Origin: Mixophyes australis
Lineage: Eukaryota > Chordata > Amphibia > Anura > Limnodynastidae
DNA length: 64,000 bases
Assembly: GCA_036250195.1 (NCBI GenBank)
Contig: JAVHZZ010000003.1
Location: forward strand, 21,895,073 to 21,959,072
Direction of reading: 5' to 3'
The notes beneath the pieces were generated by a model, which did not search any database, had not been told where the DNA came from, and saw only the letters and a list, made by a program, of their open reading frames with translations. Both the position numbers and the translations under genes were made by a program. This document shows, in pieces, positions 33,236 to 45,900 of the stretch; positions within the stretch are counted from its first letter, which is position 1, and every line of letters starts with the position of its first letter.

Positions 33236-35750
33236 TATTTACTATTTTTTTCAACCATATTGTCAGGCCTGATGTCAATCCCGGTGGCGGTGTGGGCATC
33301 CTCCTTACCCCAACTTGCTCCGTCCGTGTCATCTCTTCTGAACCTTCCCTAACATTCTCCGTCTTTAAAGGTCTACTGCAACTGTCTCTTCTATCCTTTT
33401 CATCTCTGTATCGCAGTCATTTACCGTCCCCCTGGAACCACCTCTCAATGTCTTGATAACTTTGTGGCCTGGCTCCCTCCATACCTTTCGTCAGACTTCC
33501 CTCCATCATCCCCATCAATAACCTCTTTGACCTGGACTTCATCAAACTTCTTACACTTTCCTCATCTCTTGGCCTACCACAATGGACCTACTCCCCCATT
33601 GCCTTGGCCACCCCCTTGAACTTGTCGTCGCCTATCTATGCACTCTCTCTGACTTTTCCATATATACATTCCCTCTTTCTGACCATCATGTCCTCTCCTT
33701 CACCCTCTCATCTCCCTTGCCTGTACCCTCACTCAAACACACACTCACTCTGCGTAATCTTGATACCCTTGACACTGCTGTCTTTTCCTCCTCCCTTGAA
33801 ACCCTCATCTCCTCCTTAACCACACGGACCTGCCTCAACCTGGTGACCTCTCTTTACTAGCAAACCCTCTCTTATGCCCTTGACTCTGCCTGCCCTGCCA
33901 CCTCTATTTCACTCCGCTGTTCCAACCCCCCAACCTTGGCACTCTAAACTTACTTGTTGCTGAGCGCCACTGGAAGAAATCTCGTTCCATGGCAGAGTTT
34001 CTTTATTTTAAGTTCATCCTCTCTTCCTACAGCTCTGTCCTATCTCTCTAGCCAAACATATCTTAATCAAATCTCTCATAATATCTCTGTTATCCAACCC
34101 CATCACCTTTTTTTGCTAGATTCGATTTTTTAATCTCCCATCCCCCTCCTCAACTTCCACCCTCAACCAGTGTCACTGACTTTGCCACTTTCTTCACCTC
34201 CAAAATAGATGCAATCAGAAACTAAATCTCCTCCTCCCACTTATCTCAACCCACCTGGCCTCACCCCCCCCCCCCCCCCCCCATTGCCCTCCAACCATCA
34301 TCCATGTGCTCCTTCTGCCCTTCCTCAGGTGAGGAAGTCCATTCTCTACTCTTATCCTCTCCCACCTCAATCTGCACCTTAGATCTCATTCCCTATCTTC
34401 TATCTGCTAAATATAAAGGCCACTACTCCCTTCTCCTCCACTTGGACCTATCTGCAGACTTTAATCACATTTAATCACCCTCTCCTGCTGCACACTCTTC
34501 GCACCGTTGGCCTTCCTGACACTGCTCTCTCAGGGTTCACCTGATATCTGACTAACAGTTCTGTTTAAACCTTGGGCTCCTCCTCCCCTTCTTCTCCACT
34601 TCCCGTCGGAGTCCCTCAGGGCTCCGTCCTCATCCCTCCGCTCCTTTCTTTGTACACCTCTTCACTGGTTGCACTTATCAGTTCCTTTGACCTCCAATAC
34701 CACCTCTATGCCAACGACACCCAAGTCTATCTCTCATCTCCTGACCTCTGCCCTTCTCACCCCACTAAGGTGTCTGCTGTCTCTCTGACATCTCCTTCTG
34801 GATGACCCATTGTTTCCTTAAACTTAACATGGCCAAATCTGAACTCATATTCCTCCCACCTTCAAGACTATCCTCACCAACCCCCCCCCCCCCCATCACT
34901 ATTGGAAATACCAACATGTCCTCTTTTCCTAAAGTTTGATGCCTGGGTATCATCCTTGACTCCTCACTCTCCTTTACCCCCACATCCAAACCCTCACCCA
35001 ATCTTGCCGCTTCCATCTCCGCAATATAGCTTGTATCAGACCTTTCATCTTTATCGATGCCACCAACACTTTCATCCATTCTTTGATCATCTCCCGCCTT
35101 GATTACTGCAACCTCCTCCTTACTGGCACTCGCTCCTCTTCAGTGCATACTCAATGCTCAGCCCGACTAATCTTCCTCTCCTGCCGGTCTACATTGGCCT
35201 CCCCTCTCTGTCAAGCACTGCGCTGGTTCCCTTTCTGCTACAGAATCCTGTTCAAACTCCCCACCCTCACTACAAAGTCATCTCTAACTCCACCGCTCCT
35301 TACATGTCCAACCTAATTTCCATTCATTCTCCCTCTCGCCCTCTACACTCAGCCAATGACCAGTCACCTTCCCTCTGGCAACCACGTCTCACTCCCGCAT
35401 TCAAGATTTCTCTGATGCTGGAACGATCTCCCTTGTTTTACCTTCAAACGCTCCCTTAAAACCCATCTGTTCAGGAAAGCTTTCCCTTCCTCTGTCTAAC
35501 CTCTCCCTCACCCTCCTCTTCATGATCCTTCTTCACTATCTTAGATTACCTCACCCTTATTCTTCCTCCGCTCCTCTTACTAACCGCTCTGGTTCCTCTC
35601 ACCATTCAGATTCTAGTCCTCTCACCTTGACTCCCTCTTTGTGTCTCCAGTCAGTCTGCTCCTTCCCTTTCGATTGTAAGAGGCCTCTAATCCTTGTGTC
35701 CTCCGCCTCCTGTTACCTCTGGCTTTGCCTCTGCCATTGGTTCTGTGGGG
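33236..35750 (+). mobile_element. L2-type LINE, decayed ORF2 (endonuclease and reverse transcriptase)
   Basis: Fragments in order on the plus strand. Near 33,280, 'GGGVGILLTP'-like endonuclease sequence, then 'YRPPGTTSQCLDNF' near 33,425. Around 34,600, '[10 protein letters not shown]' and '[14 protein letters not shown]' are the reverse transcriptase core; the catalytic YADD box is YAND, so one metal-binding Asp is gone. From about 34,940, 'ILDSSLSF' and later 'DYCNLLLTG' belong to the conserved C-terminal part. Numerous stops, frameshifts and a poly-C insertion (34,263-34,282) show it is an inactive copy. It is the longest LINE remnant here. Confidence 0.85.
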
Positions 35751-36069
35751 TCTAGGGTCATATGAAGTAAGAAAAATATTGCTAAGGTTAATCTATTACT
35801 TAGGTCCTTAAGCTGTATTCAGAAATAGTGTTGTGCATGCTTCTATAAGTTGTATCTTTCTCAATTCTATTAAGATGTTGTATCTCCTTAAATCAAATCA
35901 GATATATTGTGTTAATGTTTGTCCGGAATCAAGAAGCTAACCACAAAGGAAATTAACTGAGTGCCTGCTAATGTGAAACTTTGCAGAATCAAGAAGTAAT
36001 GCCAGCCTTAAGGACCCCCGATTGAATAAGCAATAAGGAACTTCAGGACATTTAGCAGTTTTGAAATTA
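35751..36069. other. Unassigned sequence left of the nested gypsy element
   Basis: With 37,160-37,361 it may form one interrupted LTR: the right part has a TATA-like 'TATAAAATATGAGC' near 37,262 and ends 'GATAGATCGTTACA', a plausible LTR terminus. No TSD could be fixed, so this is tentative. Confidence 0.25.
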
Positions 36070-36074
36070 CTAAG

Positions 36075-37154
36075 TGTCACGATCGGACTTGGGGGTGCCG
36101 CTGACTGGTATTGACTCTACTAGACAGGAAGGCGCGGAGTCTAACGTACCCCCGGTATTCACCAGGGACCCACGCAAAGAGCTATGGGCTTGGCTGCGTG
36201 GGGCACACAGGTCGCGGTCCTTCAAGCTAATTAACAGTGCAGCGGGAGATTGCAGGAGTAGTCGTACGGTCCGGGTCTTTAGCCAAACGATGCCAGAATG
36301 TAGCGATAAGAGCCTCATTATTCCATCGGAGCTCCGATGCTAGTGTCCGAAATTGGACTGCGTACTGGCCCGCAGTAAGGACTCCTTGACGAAGATTTAA
36401 GAGGCCAATGGAAGCAGAAGACACCCGACCTGGTTCGTCGAATACCCTGCGGAAGGATTCAATGAAGGTCACTGAATTTTGAAGTAGCGGATCATCGCGT
36501 TCCCACAATGGTGATGCCCAGGCCAGGGCCTGACCGGAAAGGAGAGAGATTATATAGGCCACCTTGATCCTTTCAGAGGAAAAAATTTCAGGAGCAAATT
36601 CAAATTGTATGGCACATTGATTAAGGAACCCGCGGCACCTCTTTGGATCCCCATCATATTTTTCAGGTGAGGGAATGCGTAACCCTCGGGAGCCTGCGGA
36701 CCTGGCAGAGCTGGGAGGAGTTGGTGCGGTATTAGGAGCCACTATTCCGGGAGGAGCTACGGGGCGTTCAGGTGGTGACACTTGGAGGGTATCCAGGCGG
36801 GTGAGTACGCCCTGCATACATTGTAGCAACTGAGCCTGATTGGCTTCCTGCTGGTCCACTGATCCAGAGGAATGGTCGGGAGGAAAGCCAAGGGTCAGTA
36901 TCCAGTAAGCGAAGGAGCCAAATCGTGAGACAGAGAATGGACAGGAACAAGCCGAAGGTCAAACACCAAAGGTAACTAATATATAGGAACAGGATACTAT
37001 GCTGGAGAAAGGTGAAACCAATACTCTGGCACTGGATAGGAGGAAGGAGGGGCTATGTATAGGTGCTCCTGACCGCTGATATACAGAGAGAAAGAGTCCC
37101 GTTGACAGGCGTCCGCTCCGAACACCTAGCATGGTGTGAGAGCGGCGCCTGACA
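36075..37154 (-). mobile_element. Ty3/gypsy-derived 1,080-bp element with gag fragment, perfect 5-bp TSD
   Basis: Termini are TGTCACGATCGG (left) and the inverse TGTCAGGCGCCG (right), TG...CA type. CTAAG flanks both sides exactly (36,070-36,074 and 37,155-37,159). Between them lie about 290 bp of LTR/leader-like sequence, a gag fragment and about 150 bp of unrelated terminal sequence. No second copy of either terminal region and no pol are seen, so it is not a normal provirus or a simple solo LTR. It looks like a deletion derivative or a non-autonomous element that integrated as such. Confidence 0.65.
36227..36859 (-). pseudogene. gag: Ty3/gypsy Gag (capsid part), C-terminally truncated
   Basis: About 190 residues of typical vertebrate gypsy Gag. 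There is an N-terminal helical, Gln/Leu-rich segment (residues 1-30, assembly), a Pro/Ala linker, then the capsid start 'LRIPSPEKYDGDPKRCRGF' (about 60-78), 'YIISLLSGQALAWASPLW' (about 102-119) and 'AGQYAVQFRTLASELRWN' (about 162-179). It runs into unrelated terminal sequence after 'FWHRLAKD' and lacks a zinc knuckle and all of pol. Position 36,859 is a GTG; the frame continues upstream without an obvious ATG, so the start is undetermined. The frame has no internal stop. The same capsid fold family gave rise to mammalian RTL genes, but nothing here indicates domestication. Confidence 0.75.
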
Positions 37155-37159
37155 CTAAG

Positions 37160-38619
37160 CTTGACCGCTACCTTGTTTTATACCTGTTTTATTAATATAG
37201 AAACTTTCCATAATATTACAGGTACTTTCCATTGACGTGATTGTTGTGACGTGATTAATGTCTATAAAATATGAGCTATTTCAGTTAGTAAAGGAAGTTC
37301 AGTTTGGACACCAGACACTGTGTGTGTGGTCTCTTATCTCTGGGCTCCGATAGATCGTTACAGCTGCTGCTACATCTGATAACTGACATTGGCTTGTAGT
37401 TATATATATATCTGTATAAGAAATATAGAAGGCTGCCCGGACAGTTCTTCTCTTCTCCCTTGCCCTTACATCTCCATCACCCTCAGCCTCTTTGGGGATG
37501 GAGATTATTAGGCTGGAAGTGAAAATGGGGGCACTTCGCTGCTCCGCTATTTTCTTTGCCTGTCCCTGGTAATATAAAGGCTGGGTGGAGGGGGGGCTTC
37601 TGGTTGCCGACGTCAGCATTAAGCCATGTTGCGTTGCAAGGGGTGCAAATGTTTTTGGTTTTTTTTGCATGCAGGTTAAATAATAGCTCCTTTTACATGT
37701 AGCACACAAATACTGGGCAATTTTTATTTTTACCCTGCTATTTATGGCTGAGTTAGGACACATTCCCTCCCAGCTGTCACATTTTAAGTTTTCTCCCCTC
37801 CCTGCTTGAAACATGGTTTTGTCAGAGTGCAAATTTGCTCATTTTTTTTTTGCTTTGATGATAACTCTAAATGAGATGCATAAAGGAGAACTTAGCAAAC
37901 ATTTATAGACACCAGTAGCAGAAATGACCACTCTGCCACCGGGGGGTGCAGCAACTACAGGAATGGTAGGTCAGATGTGGGGGCCGGACCATGCATGCTT
38001 GGAAGCGACTCCTGCTCTACTCTCAGAAGAGGTAGGGGGGGACCGGGAGGGAGGGTGGAGCAGCTCTGCTGGGTCCTACCCCCAATTTTACTATGGGACC
38101 CAGAAATTTAATGTTCCACTCCTGCCACTGGTTTCCACACACTGTATATTGCGGTGAAGCACAACTTCTCAATAGGAGAATAGTAGGAGAATTTCCTTGG
38201 GTCACAGGTTAGGATTTACCATGGTGTATTTGTCCACTAATAATATTAGTGGGAGGCCATCCTATATCTGTTTATCTGCCCTGATAACGCCCATCAAGAC
38301 CTAATATGCCAGTGATAACAGCCAGTAAGGTATATTCCAATAAATTGTGAATAGTTCTTTGCAGAAAAAACAAACACATTTCTTGAATAAAAACCTAGTT
38401 AAACATACATAGCTAATAATAAAAACACAAAAATATACAAACAGCCTGTAGCCGGTGTTAGCAGCATATCATACAGATATATACTACGTAAGTCTTTGAC
38501 TTAAAAGATCGTAATGGTTTACCCAGTCCAATAGGAAGTGGTGTTTCCTCTTTAGCATGGTATCACAGAAAATGATAATGTCCTCCTTAAGCTTAGTCTT
38601 GTTAGCTGGTTCTAGTCCA
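37160..38619. other. Non-coding, possible LTR tail then unrecognised sequence
   Basis: 37,160-37,361 may be the right part of an LTR. Around 37,925-38,110, 'CACCGGGGGGTGCAGC' and 'GGGGGCCGGACCATGC' look like transposon-derived GC-rich sequence. No coding region convinces. Confidence 0.3.
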
Positions 38620-38797
38620 GGGGGTAAATGTATCAAGCTGAGAATTTTCCGGTGGGTTTGAAAAGTGGAGATGTTGCCTATAGCAACCAATCAGATTCTA
38701 GCTGTCATTATGTAGAATGTACTAAATAAATGATAGCTGGAATCTGATTGGTTTTTCAAACCTGCCGGAAAACTCTCAGCTTGATACATTTACCCCC
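38620..38797. repeat. Palindromic MITE, family A-like with different termini
   Basis: The core 'TAGCAACCAATCAGATTCTA' is shared with family A. The termini are 'GGGGGTAAATGTATCAAGC' and 'GCTTGATACATTTACCCCC', and the right arm lacks the 'GCTATAGGCAACATC' segment. Confidence 0.8.
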
Positions 38798-39529
38798 AGA
38801 TCTGCATCTGGTGCCAATTTAAAGTGAGCTCAGGGCTGGGCTTCCATTGTATAATATAAGGAATGTCTCAGCAATATAAAGCAAATTATTTTATATACTT
38901 TAACAGTTGTTGAATTCCAAAACCATTGTTCCAATACTAAACACACTCTTCCCTTACATAGGTGTCACTTGTAAGATTATAACTTGAGTTTGGTTAGGGT
39001 TGGGTCATTTGAGAAGTTGGTAATACCCTTGAGCTCTCCAGCTGTCACCCCTGCCCCCCCCCCCCCAATGCCAGTATACAAATGAAACAGAGGGGGCAGA
39101 TTAAGCATTTTAGTAGCATAAACAGAAAGATGGACCCCGACATTTTGTATTTTAAGCTACATAGGTAGTGGAGTGTGGTTTTATGTGTTGACTTTAGCCG
39201 TATGAGGTTAGAGAAAGTGAAATAAGCAGGTTAGTACTTGTAGCCACCATAGAACTGAGCAATTAATTATGATAATCCATTTCATGAAGCCATTGGGTTT
39301 ACCTTGTGCTTGTGCCAAAAACCTCTAACGTGTCTTGTTCCTCTTGCCAGCCCTGCCAGTGAGTTGTGTTTGACTCGTGGCACATTCTTTAATTATTACA
39401 CACTGGTAATAATGCTACAGACACAGAGATAGTGATAACATAAAATAGTATAAAGAATCCATACATGCTCTAACAATACATTAAAGTCTAATACACATTG
39501 ACTTCTTTTTTTGGGGGGGGTTGTTAAAA
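38798..39529. other. Non-coding, nothing recognised
   Basis: Contains a poly-C run at 39,054-39,066. No gene or clear repeat. Confidence 0.4.
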
Positions 39530-39812
39530 CATACTTGCCAACTCTCCCGGAATGTCCGGGAGACTCCCGGATTCCGGGTGGGTCTTCCGGACTCCAGGGA
39601 GTGTGTGGCAGTCTCCCGCATCTGCCCACTGCCTAGTGAAGTGGGCAGAATTATGCCTAAAATGGCGCGGTTTTCCTGGAATCGCGGCATTTGGCCCCAC
39701 CCCCCCGCTGTAAAATGATGCGACGTCCTTACGTCACGTGGGGCGGGTCAAAAATTACGCAGTTTCGGGGCCCCGCTCCCGGCAGCTCTACTAGAAGAAG
39801 TTGGCAAGTATG
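39530..39812. repeat. MITE family B (CATACTTGCCAACT termini)
   Basis: Inverted ends 'CATACTTGCCAACTCTCCCG' and 'GAAGTTGGCAAGTATG'. The GC-rich interior has 'GGAATGTCCGGGAGACTCCC'. 283 bp. Confidence 0.75.
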
Positions 39813-40047
39813 GGAAAAAAACACTAGTAAAAATGTCCATCCCAAACATATTTGATTCAAATATTAAATTGTAATTCAATTAAACCGATATATCTGATAA
39901 TATAAAGATATGGCTGAAACCAACAGAAGAAATCTAGTAAGAGACGCAATGTAGTTAGTAAAAGTTGCAGCCTGGTGTGTGTATAAGTCAATAAATTAAA
40001 ATCATCTACTGGCAGTAAATGGTTAACAAGCTTTGAAACAGTTATAT

Positions 40048-40170
40048 CATACTTGCCAACTCTCCCTGAATGTCAGGGAGACTCCCTGAAATAGGGGTGA
40101 TCTCCCTCACTCCCTGAAGAGTCCGGCATTCTCCCTGATGCTGAGCCAGTACAAGACGTGGTTGGCTTCG
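40048..40170. repeat. Partial MITE family B
   Basis: Left end only: 'CATACTTGCCAACTCTCCCT' and 'TGTCAGGGAGACTCCCTG'. Confidence 0.6.
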
Positions 40171-40366
40171 CCATCTGTGGCAGGTTGACACAGTTCAGAA
40201 ATTGTGTCCTATGTCCATGTATTGATGCCTATGGAGGAGGCCATTTTCATGGAGACTAAGATTTAATCAAAGACTGACAGGTAAGACAACATGACATCAG
40301 TAATGGAGACAGAAATGTAAAAGACACTTCAGTTTCTAGAGATTCATTAGCTGCTTTTCTTTAATG

Positions 40367-40669
40367 CATAGTTGCCTACTCTCCCGGAATGTTCGGGAGA
40401 CTCCCACAGTTCTGGGAGACCGCCTGGGCTCCCGGAAGAGCAGGGAAACCTCCCCGTTCTCATCCCCGCAATAGATAAGTGTCAGGGGGTGGGGCTTAAT
40501 GACACAAATATCGCATCATCTTAGCGCCGCCGCCTGCTGTAATTGGGCAAAATGGTGACATTGTTCAGGGGGCGGGGCCCAAAATGATGCTATTCATCAA
40601 ACCCCACCCCCGCATGCCCACCTTCCCCGGGAACTCCCTGAAGCAAACAAGGAATAGTTGGCAAGTATG
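40367..40669. repeat. MITE family B
   Basis: 'CATAGTTGCCTACTCTCCCG' at the left and 'GGAATAGTTGGCAAGTATG' at the right, with 'GGAATGTTCGGGAGACTCCC' inside. Confidence 0.7.
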
Positions 40670-41654
40670 AGTTATATGTCTTATGAACTAGTTTCTCCAA
40701 AACATAAGTAAGTAATCTCCAGGTAATACAAAATCCTAAATCATCGATTTTTTTGTTTGACTGGGTGCAAAGTCTTTATATTGGACTTATTCTCCCAATA
40801 ACTCCAGATGACACTGTATTTTCACCAACACGTTGCAGTGCGCCGTTCAAGGGAAATCTACATGTGCAGCCTGCATGTATATATTATTTAGTTCTATTTT
40901 CTCTTTTGTGATGTTGCATTATGTCTTTTATTTCTAAGAAAGACAGCTGGATTAATTTGTTTGCCAAACGCCCAGGATCCCAGTTTTCTGGCCGCGTCTT
41001 ACGTTCCAGAGCCTCTCTGCAGACCTTCTCCCACACTCCGGTCTTTGCCAAGGGATTAAAAGAATTTCCGTAAAACTTTCTTTGGGGCGTGTCTGTAACC
41101 TAGGCATGCAATCGGTGGCTTCTGATTGGCCGGCTGTCTATTGCTATTGGAAACAGGCAGAAATGAGTATTCTCCTTAAATTGCGGACCTATTTTATCGA
41201 AAGTACTTTTCAAGTATAGATGCAGCGTCATTTTACATGATTAAATCAGACAACATGGATTTCTGTGATTATATTCTATCAAGAAATAAAATATTAACAG
41301 CATATTCACTCCCCCCTCTACCAGTTCTTCAGCTTTATAGCGTTTTAACATTTAAATCTAGTTAGAATTTAGATTTTTCATGATGGATACTGAGGCCTGT
41401 GTTATTCAAGCAGAGATAATGGTATACGCTGGATGTACGGTACCTCTTGACCTTCAAGGTATATTACAAGAGACAGGAGCTGATGTTGTCAGAGAAACGG
41501 TGGATGTATGACGCAGGTTATCCTAGCAGAGTGCAGCTCTTCTAGACCAGCACCTGGGGGAATGGAATATACATAGTCTACTACAGTAACTGGACTGCTA
41601 TAAGCAGAAATACAATATTTACTATATAAATTGATACTGCGCACATTGAGCTGT
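40670..41654. other. Non-coding, nothing recognised
   Basis: No supportable gene or repeat. Confidence 0.4.
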
Positions 41655-42200
41655 AAGGATCTGATTCACCAAGGCACACATACTTAGCGCAATGTGCGTT
41701 TGTGTCAGAACGCACGGAATTCGGGTCTGCACCTGCCCAAATTCAACAAGGAGCGGATGTGAAGATACGTGTAGTGATGAATTTGGGTCTAGGTGCGCTC
41801 TGCTATACCATACAGGACAATGCAGAATACGTCCAATACCTATGTGGAATATAAATTCCCAAAAGTACGCACAGGAGAAAAAAAATTTAATTAATGTCAC
41901 CTGTTAATAATACAAGCATTAAAAAATACAAATATAAAGTTTTGTTTAATCTATTTTTTCCCCATAAAATAAATTTATTAGGATGTTATGAATGTCTACT
42001 GTACATAAAATAAATTTTTATAGTTGCTCCTGATTGCAAACACATGTTATAGCATGTATACGAGACTGTCATCACTACTGATCAGGACTTAGACTAGCCC
42101 TGTAGTTGGAGCAAGAGATACGGCAGAAAAACAAGTAACTTTGAGAAGCCCAGCGCTGGATTCGGAGGTGGCTACGTGCTCTTGAGTTTGGCACCCCCTA
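41655..42200. repeat. Dispersed repeat family D copy, longest
   Basis: It starts 'GGATCTGATTCACCAAGGC' and includes 'CCAAATTCAACAAGGAGCGG', 'CCTATGTGGAATATAAAT', 'TAGTTGCTCCTGATTGCAAA' and 'GAGCAAGAGATACGGCAG', in the order seen at 24.1-24.5 kb. Confidence 0.65.
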
Positions 42201-42442
42201 ACTGTACATTGACTACAGGCAAACGTCCCTTCCCCACCCCGGGGATTGATGTTTAATTTTAAGAACCAAATATCTTACTATAAATCAATTAATCACAGGT
42301 TAAAGAACTATTCCCCTCATCTTGTGGTGTAGGTGGATTACTACATCTATAGAGATAGCATTTAATTTTAATATAACGTAGTAACCCTTCTGTTTGACAC
42401 ACATTGAACAAGCAGATTATAATATTGAAAATAGTGTGTCTT

Positions 42443-42520
42443 TGGGGTATATTTTTTTAAACTGCGGGTTTGAAGAAGTGGAGATGTTGCCTGTAGCAAC
42501 CAATCAAATTCTAGCTGTCA
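42443..42520. repeat. Partial MITE, family A
   Basis: Left arm only, 'AACTGCGGGTTTGAAGAAGT' to 'GCAACCAATCAAATTCTAGC'. Confidence 0.7.
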
Positions 42521-42890
42521 AACACAGATCACATTGCTGCACAGCCTCCATATATCACAAGGATTAGCTGTGATAAGTCAGGTTCAAATCCATACTGGAA
42601 GTAGCAGTGAAAGTGACTGTTCAAAGTGTTTTATTTAGAAAAAAATAAAGCAGTTCGATGTTTCAATGTTTGAAGTCGTTATTATCGTTAGTGGGAACAG
42701 AAAGATGCATCAGTTACCTACAGGTAGGGAGCGCAGAGAAGCTAATTCACAAAAGCTTTGTTTGGGCAATGTCGTCTGATCAAACAAGTCTGTAGATGCT
42801 GCTAGATGGGTGCTTGTAATTTCCTGCTGTAAAAAACATGTGTACCCCCCAGGCCACAGGAAGTATGACCAGAGCCCTCTTTATATATGT
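42521..42890. other. Left flank of the satellite, non-coding
   Basis: No gene or repeat unit seen. The array begins abruptly after 'CTCTTTATATATGT'. Confidence 0.5.
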
Positions 42891-42949
42891 GACAGAACCG
42901 CACAGGGATATACTGAGCTGACAGACGCAGCCATACAGAACCGCACATG

Positions 42950-45900
42950 GACATACTGAGGTGACAGACACAGCCAGACAGAACCGCACACGGACATACT
43001 GAGGTGACAGACGCAGCCAGACAGAACCGCACACGGACATACTGAGGTGACAGACGCAGCCAGAAAGAACCGCACACGGACATACTGAGGTGACAGACGG
43101 AGCCAGACAGAACCGCACACGGACATACTGAGGTGATAGACGCAGCCAGACAGAACCGCACACAGACATACTGAGGTGACAGACGCAGCCAGACAGAACC
43201 GCACACGTACATACTGAGGTGATAGATGCAGCCAGACAGAACCGCACACGGACATACTGAGGTGACAGACGCAGCCAGACAGAACCGCACACGGACATAC
43301 TGAGGTGACAGACGCAGCCAGACAGAACCGCACACGGACATACTGAGGTGACAGACGGAGCCAGACAGAACCGCACACGGACATACTGAGGTGATAGACG
43401 CAGCCAGACAGAACCGCACACAGACATACTGAGGTGACAGACGCAGCCAGACAGAACCGCACACGTATATACTGAGGTGATAGATGCAGCCAGACAGAAC
43501 CACACACGGACATACTGAGGTGACAGACGCAGCCAGACAAAACCGCACACGGACATACTGAGGTGACAGCCGCAGCCAGACAGAACCGCACACGGATATA
43601 CAGAGGTGACAGACACAGCCAGACAGAACCGCACACGGACATACTGAGGTGACAGACGCAGCCAGAGAGAACCGCAAACGGACATACTGAGGTGACAGAG
43701 GCAGCCAGACAGAACCGCACACGGACATACTGAGGTGACAGACGCTGCCAGACAGAACCGCACACAGACATACTGAGGTGACAGAGGCAGCCAGTCAGAA
43801 CCGCACACGGACATACTGAGGTGACAGCCACCGCCAGAGAGAACCGCACACGGACATACTGAGGTGACAGCCACCGCCAGAGAGAACCGCACACGGACAT
43901 ACTGAGGTGACAGACGCAGCCAGAGAGAACCGCACACGGACATACTGAGGTGACAGACGCAGCCAGAGAGAACCGCACACAGACATACTGAGGTGACAGA
44001 CGCTGCCAGACAGAACCGCACACAGACATACTGAGGTGACAGCTACAGCCAGACAGAACCGCACACAGACAAACTGAGGTGACAGACACAGCCAGACAGA
44101 ACCGCACACGGACATACTGAGGTGACAGCCGCAGCCAGACAGAACCGCACACGGACATACTGAGGTGATAGACGCAGCCAAACAGAACCGCACACGGACA
44201 TACTGAGGTGACAGACGCTGCCAGACAGAACCGCACACGGACATACTGAGGTGACAGACACAGCCAGACAGAACCGCACACGGACATACTGAGGTGACAG
44301 ACACAGCCAGACAGAACCGCACACGGACATACTGAGGTGACAGACGCAGCCAGAGAGAACCGCACACGGACATACTGAGGTGACAGAGGCAGCCAGAGAG
44401 AACCACACACGGACATACTGAGGTGACAGAGGCAGCCAGACAGAACCGCACACGGACATACTGAGGTGACAGAGGCAGCCAGAGAGAACCGCACACGGAC
44501 ATACTGAGGTGACAGACGCAGCCAGACAGAACCGCACACAGACATACAGAGGTGACAGACGCTGCCAGACAGAACCGCACACAGACATACTGAGGTGACA
44601 GAGGCAGCCAGACAGAACCGCACACGGACATACTGAGGTGACAGAGGCAGCCAGAGAGAACCGCACACGGACATACTGAGGTGACAGACGCAGCCAGACA
44701 GAACCGCACACAGACATACAGAGGTGACAGACGCTGCCAGACAGAACCGCACACAGACATACTGAGGTGACAGACGCTGCCAGACAGAACCGCACACAGA
44801 CATACTGAAGTGACAGACGCTGCCAGACAGAACCCCACACGGACATACTGAGGTGACAGACACAGCCAGACAGAACCGCACACGGACATACTGAAGTGAC
44901 AGACGCTGCCAGACAGAACCGCACACGGACATACTGAGGTGACAGACGCTGCCAGACAGAACCGCACACGGACATACTGAGGTGACAGACACAGCCAGAC
45001 AGAACCGCACACGGACATACTGAGGTGACAGCTGCAGCCAGACAGAACCGCACACAGACATACTGAGGTGACAGACGCTGCCAGACAGAACCGCACACGG
45101 ACATACTGAGGTGACACACGCTGCCAGACAGAACCGCACACGGACATACTGAGGTGACAGAGGCAGCCAGACAGAACCGCACACGGACATACTGAGGTGA
45201 CAGCTGCAGCCAGACAGAACCGCACACAGACATACTGAGGTGACAGACGCTGCCAGACAGAACCGCACACGGACATACTGAGGTGATAGACGCTGCCAGA
45301 CAGAACCGCACACGGACATACTGAGGTGACAGACGCTGCCAGACAGAACCGCACACGGACATACTGAGGTGACAGCCTCAGCCAGACAGAACCGCACACG
45401 GACATACTGAGGTGACAGCCACAGCCAGACAGAACCGCACACGGACATACTGAGGTGACAGCTACAGCCAGACAGAACCGCACACAGACATACTGAGGTG
45501 ACAGACGCTGCCAGACAGAACCGCACACGGACATACTGAGGTGATAGACGCTGCCAGACAGAACCGCACACGGACATACTGAGGTGACAGACGCTGCCAG
45601 ACAGAACCGCACACGGACATACTGAGGTGACAGCCACAGCCAGACAGAACCGCACACGGACATACTGAGGTGACAGCCGCAGCAAGACAGAACCGCACAC
45701 GTACATACTGAGGTGACAGACACAGCCAGACAGAACCGCACACGGACATACTGAGGTGTCAGCCACAGCCAGACAGAACCGCACACGGACATACTGAGGT
45801 GACAGCTACAGCCAGACAGAACCGCACACAGACATACTGAGGTGACAGACGCTGCCAGACAGAACCGCACACGGACATACTGAGGTGATAGACGCTGCCA

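Noticed and set aside
37299..37832. 177-codon minus frame
   Set aside because: No recognisable motifs, overlaps probable LTR sequence, and no supporting context.
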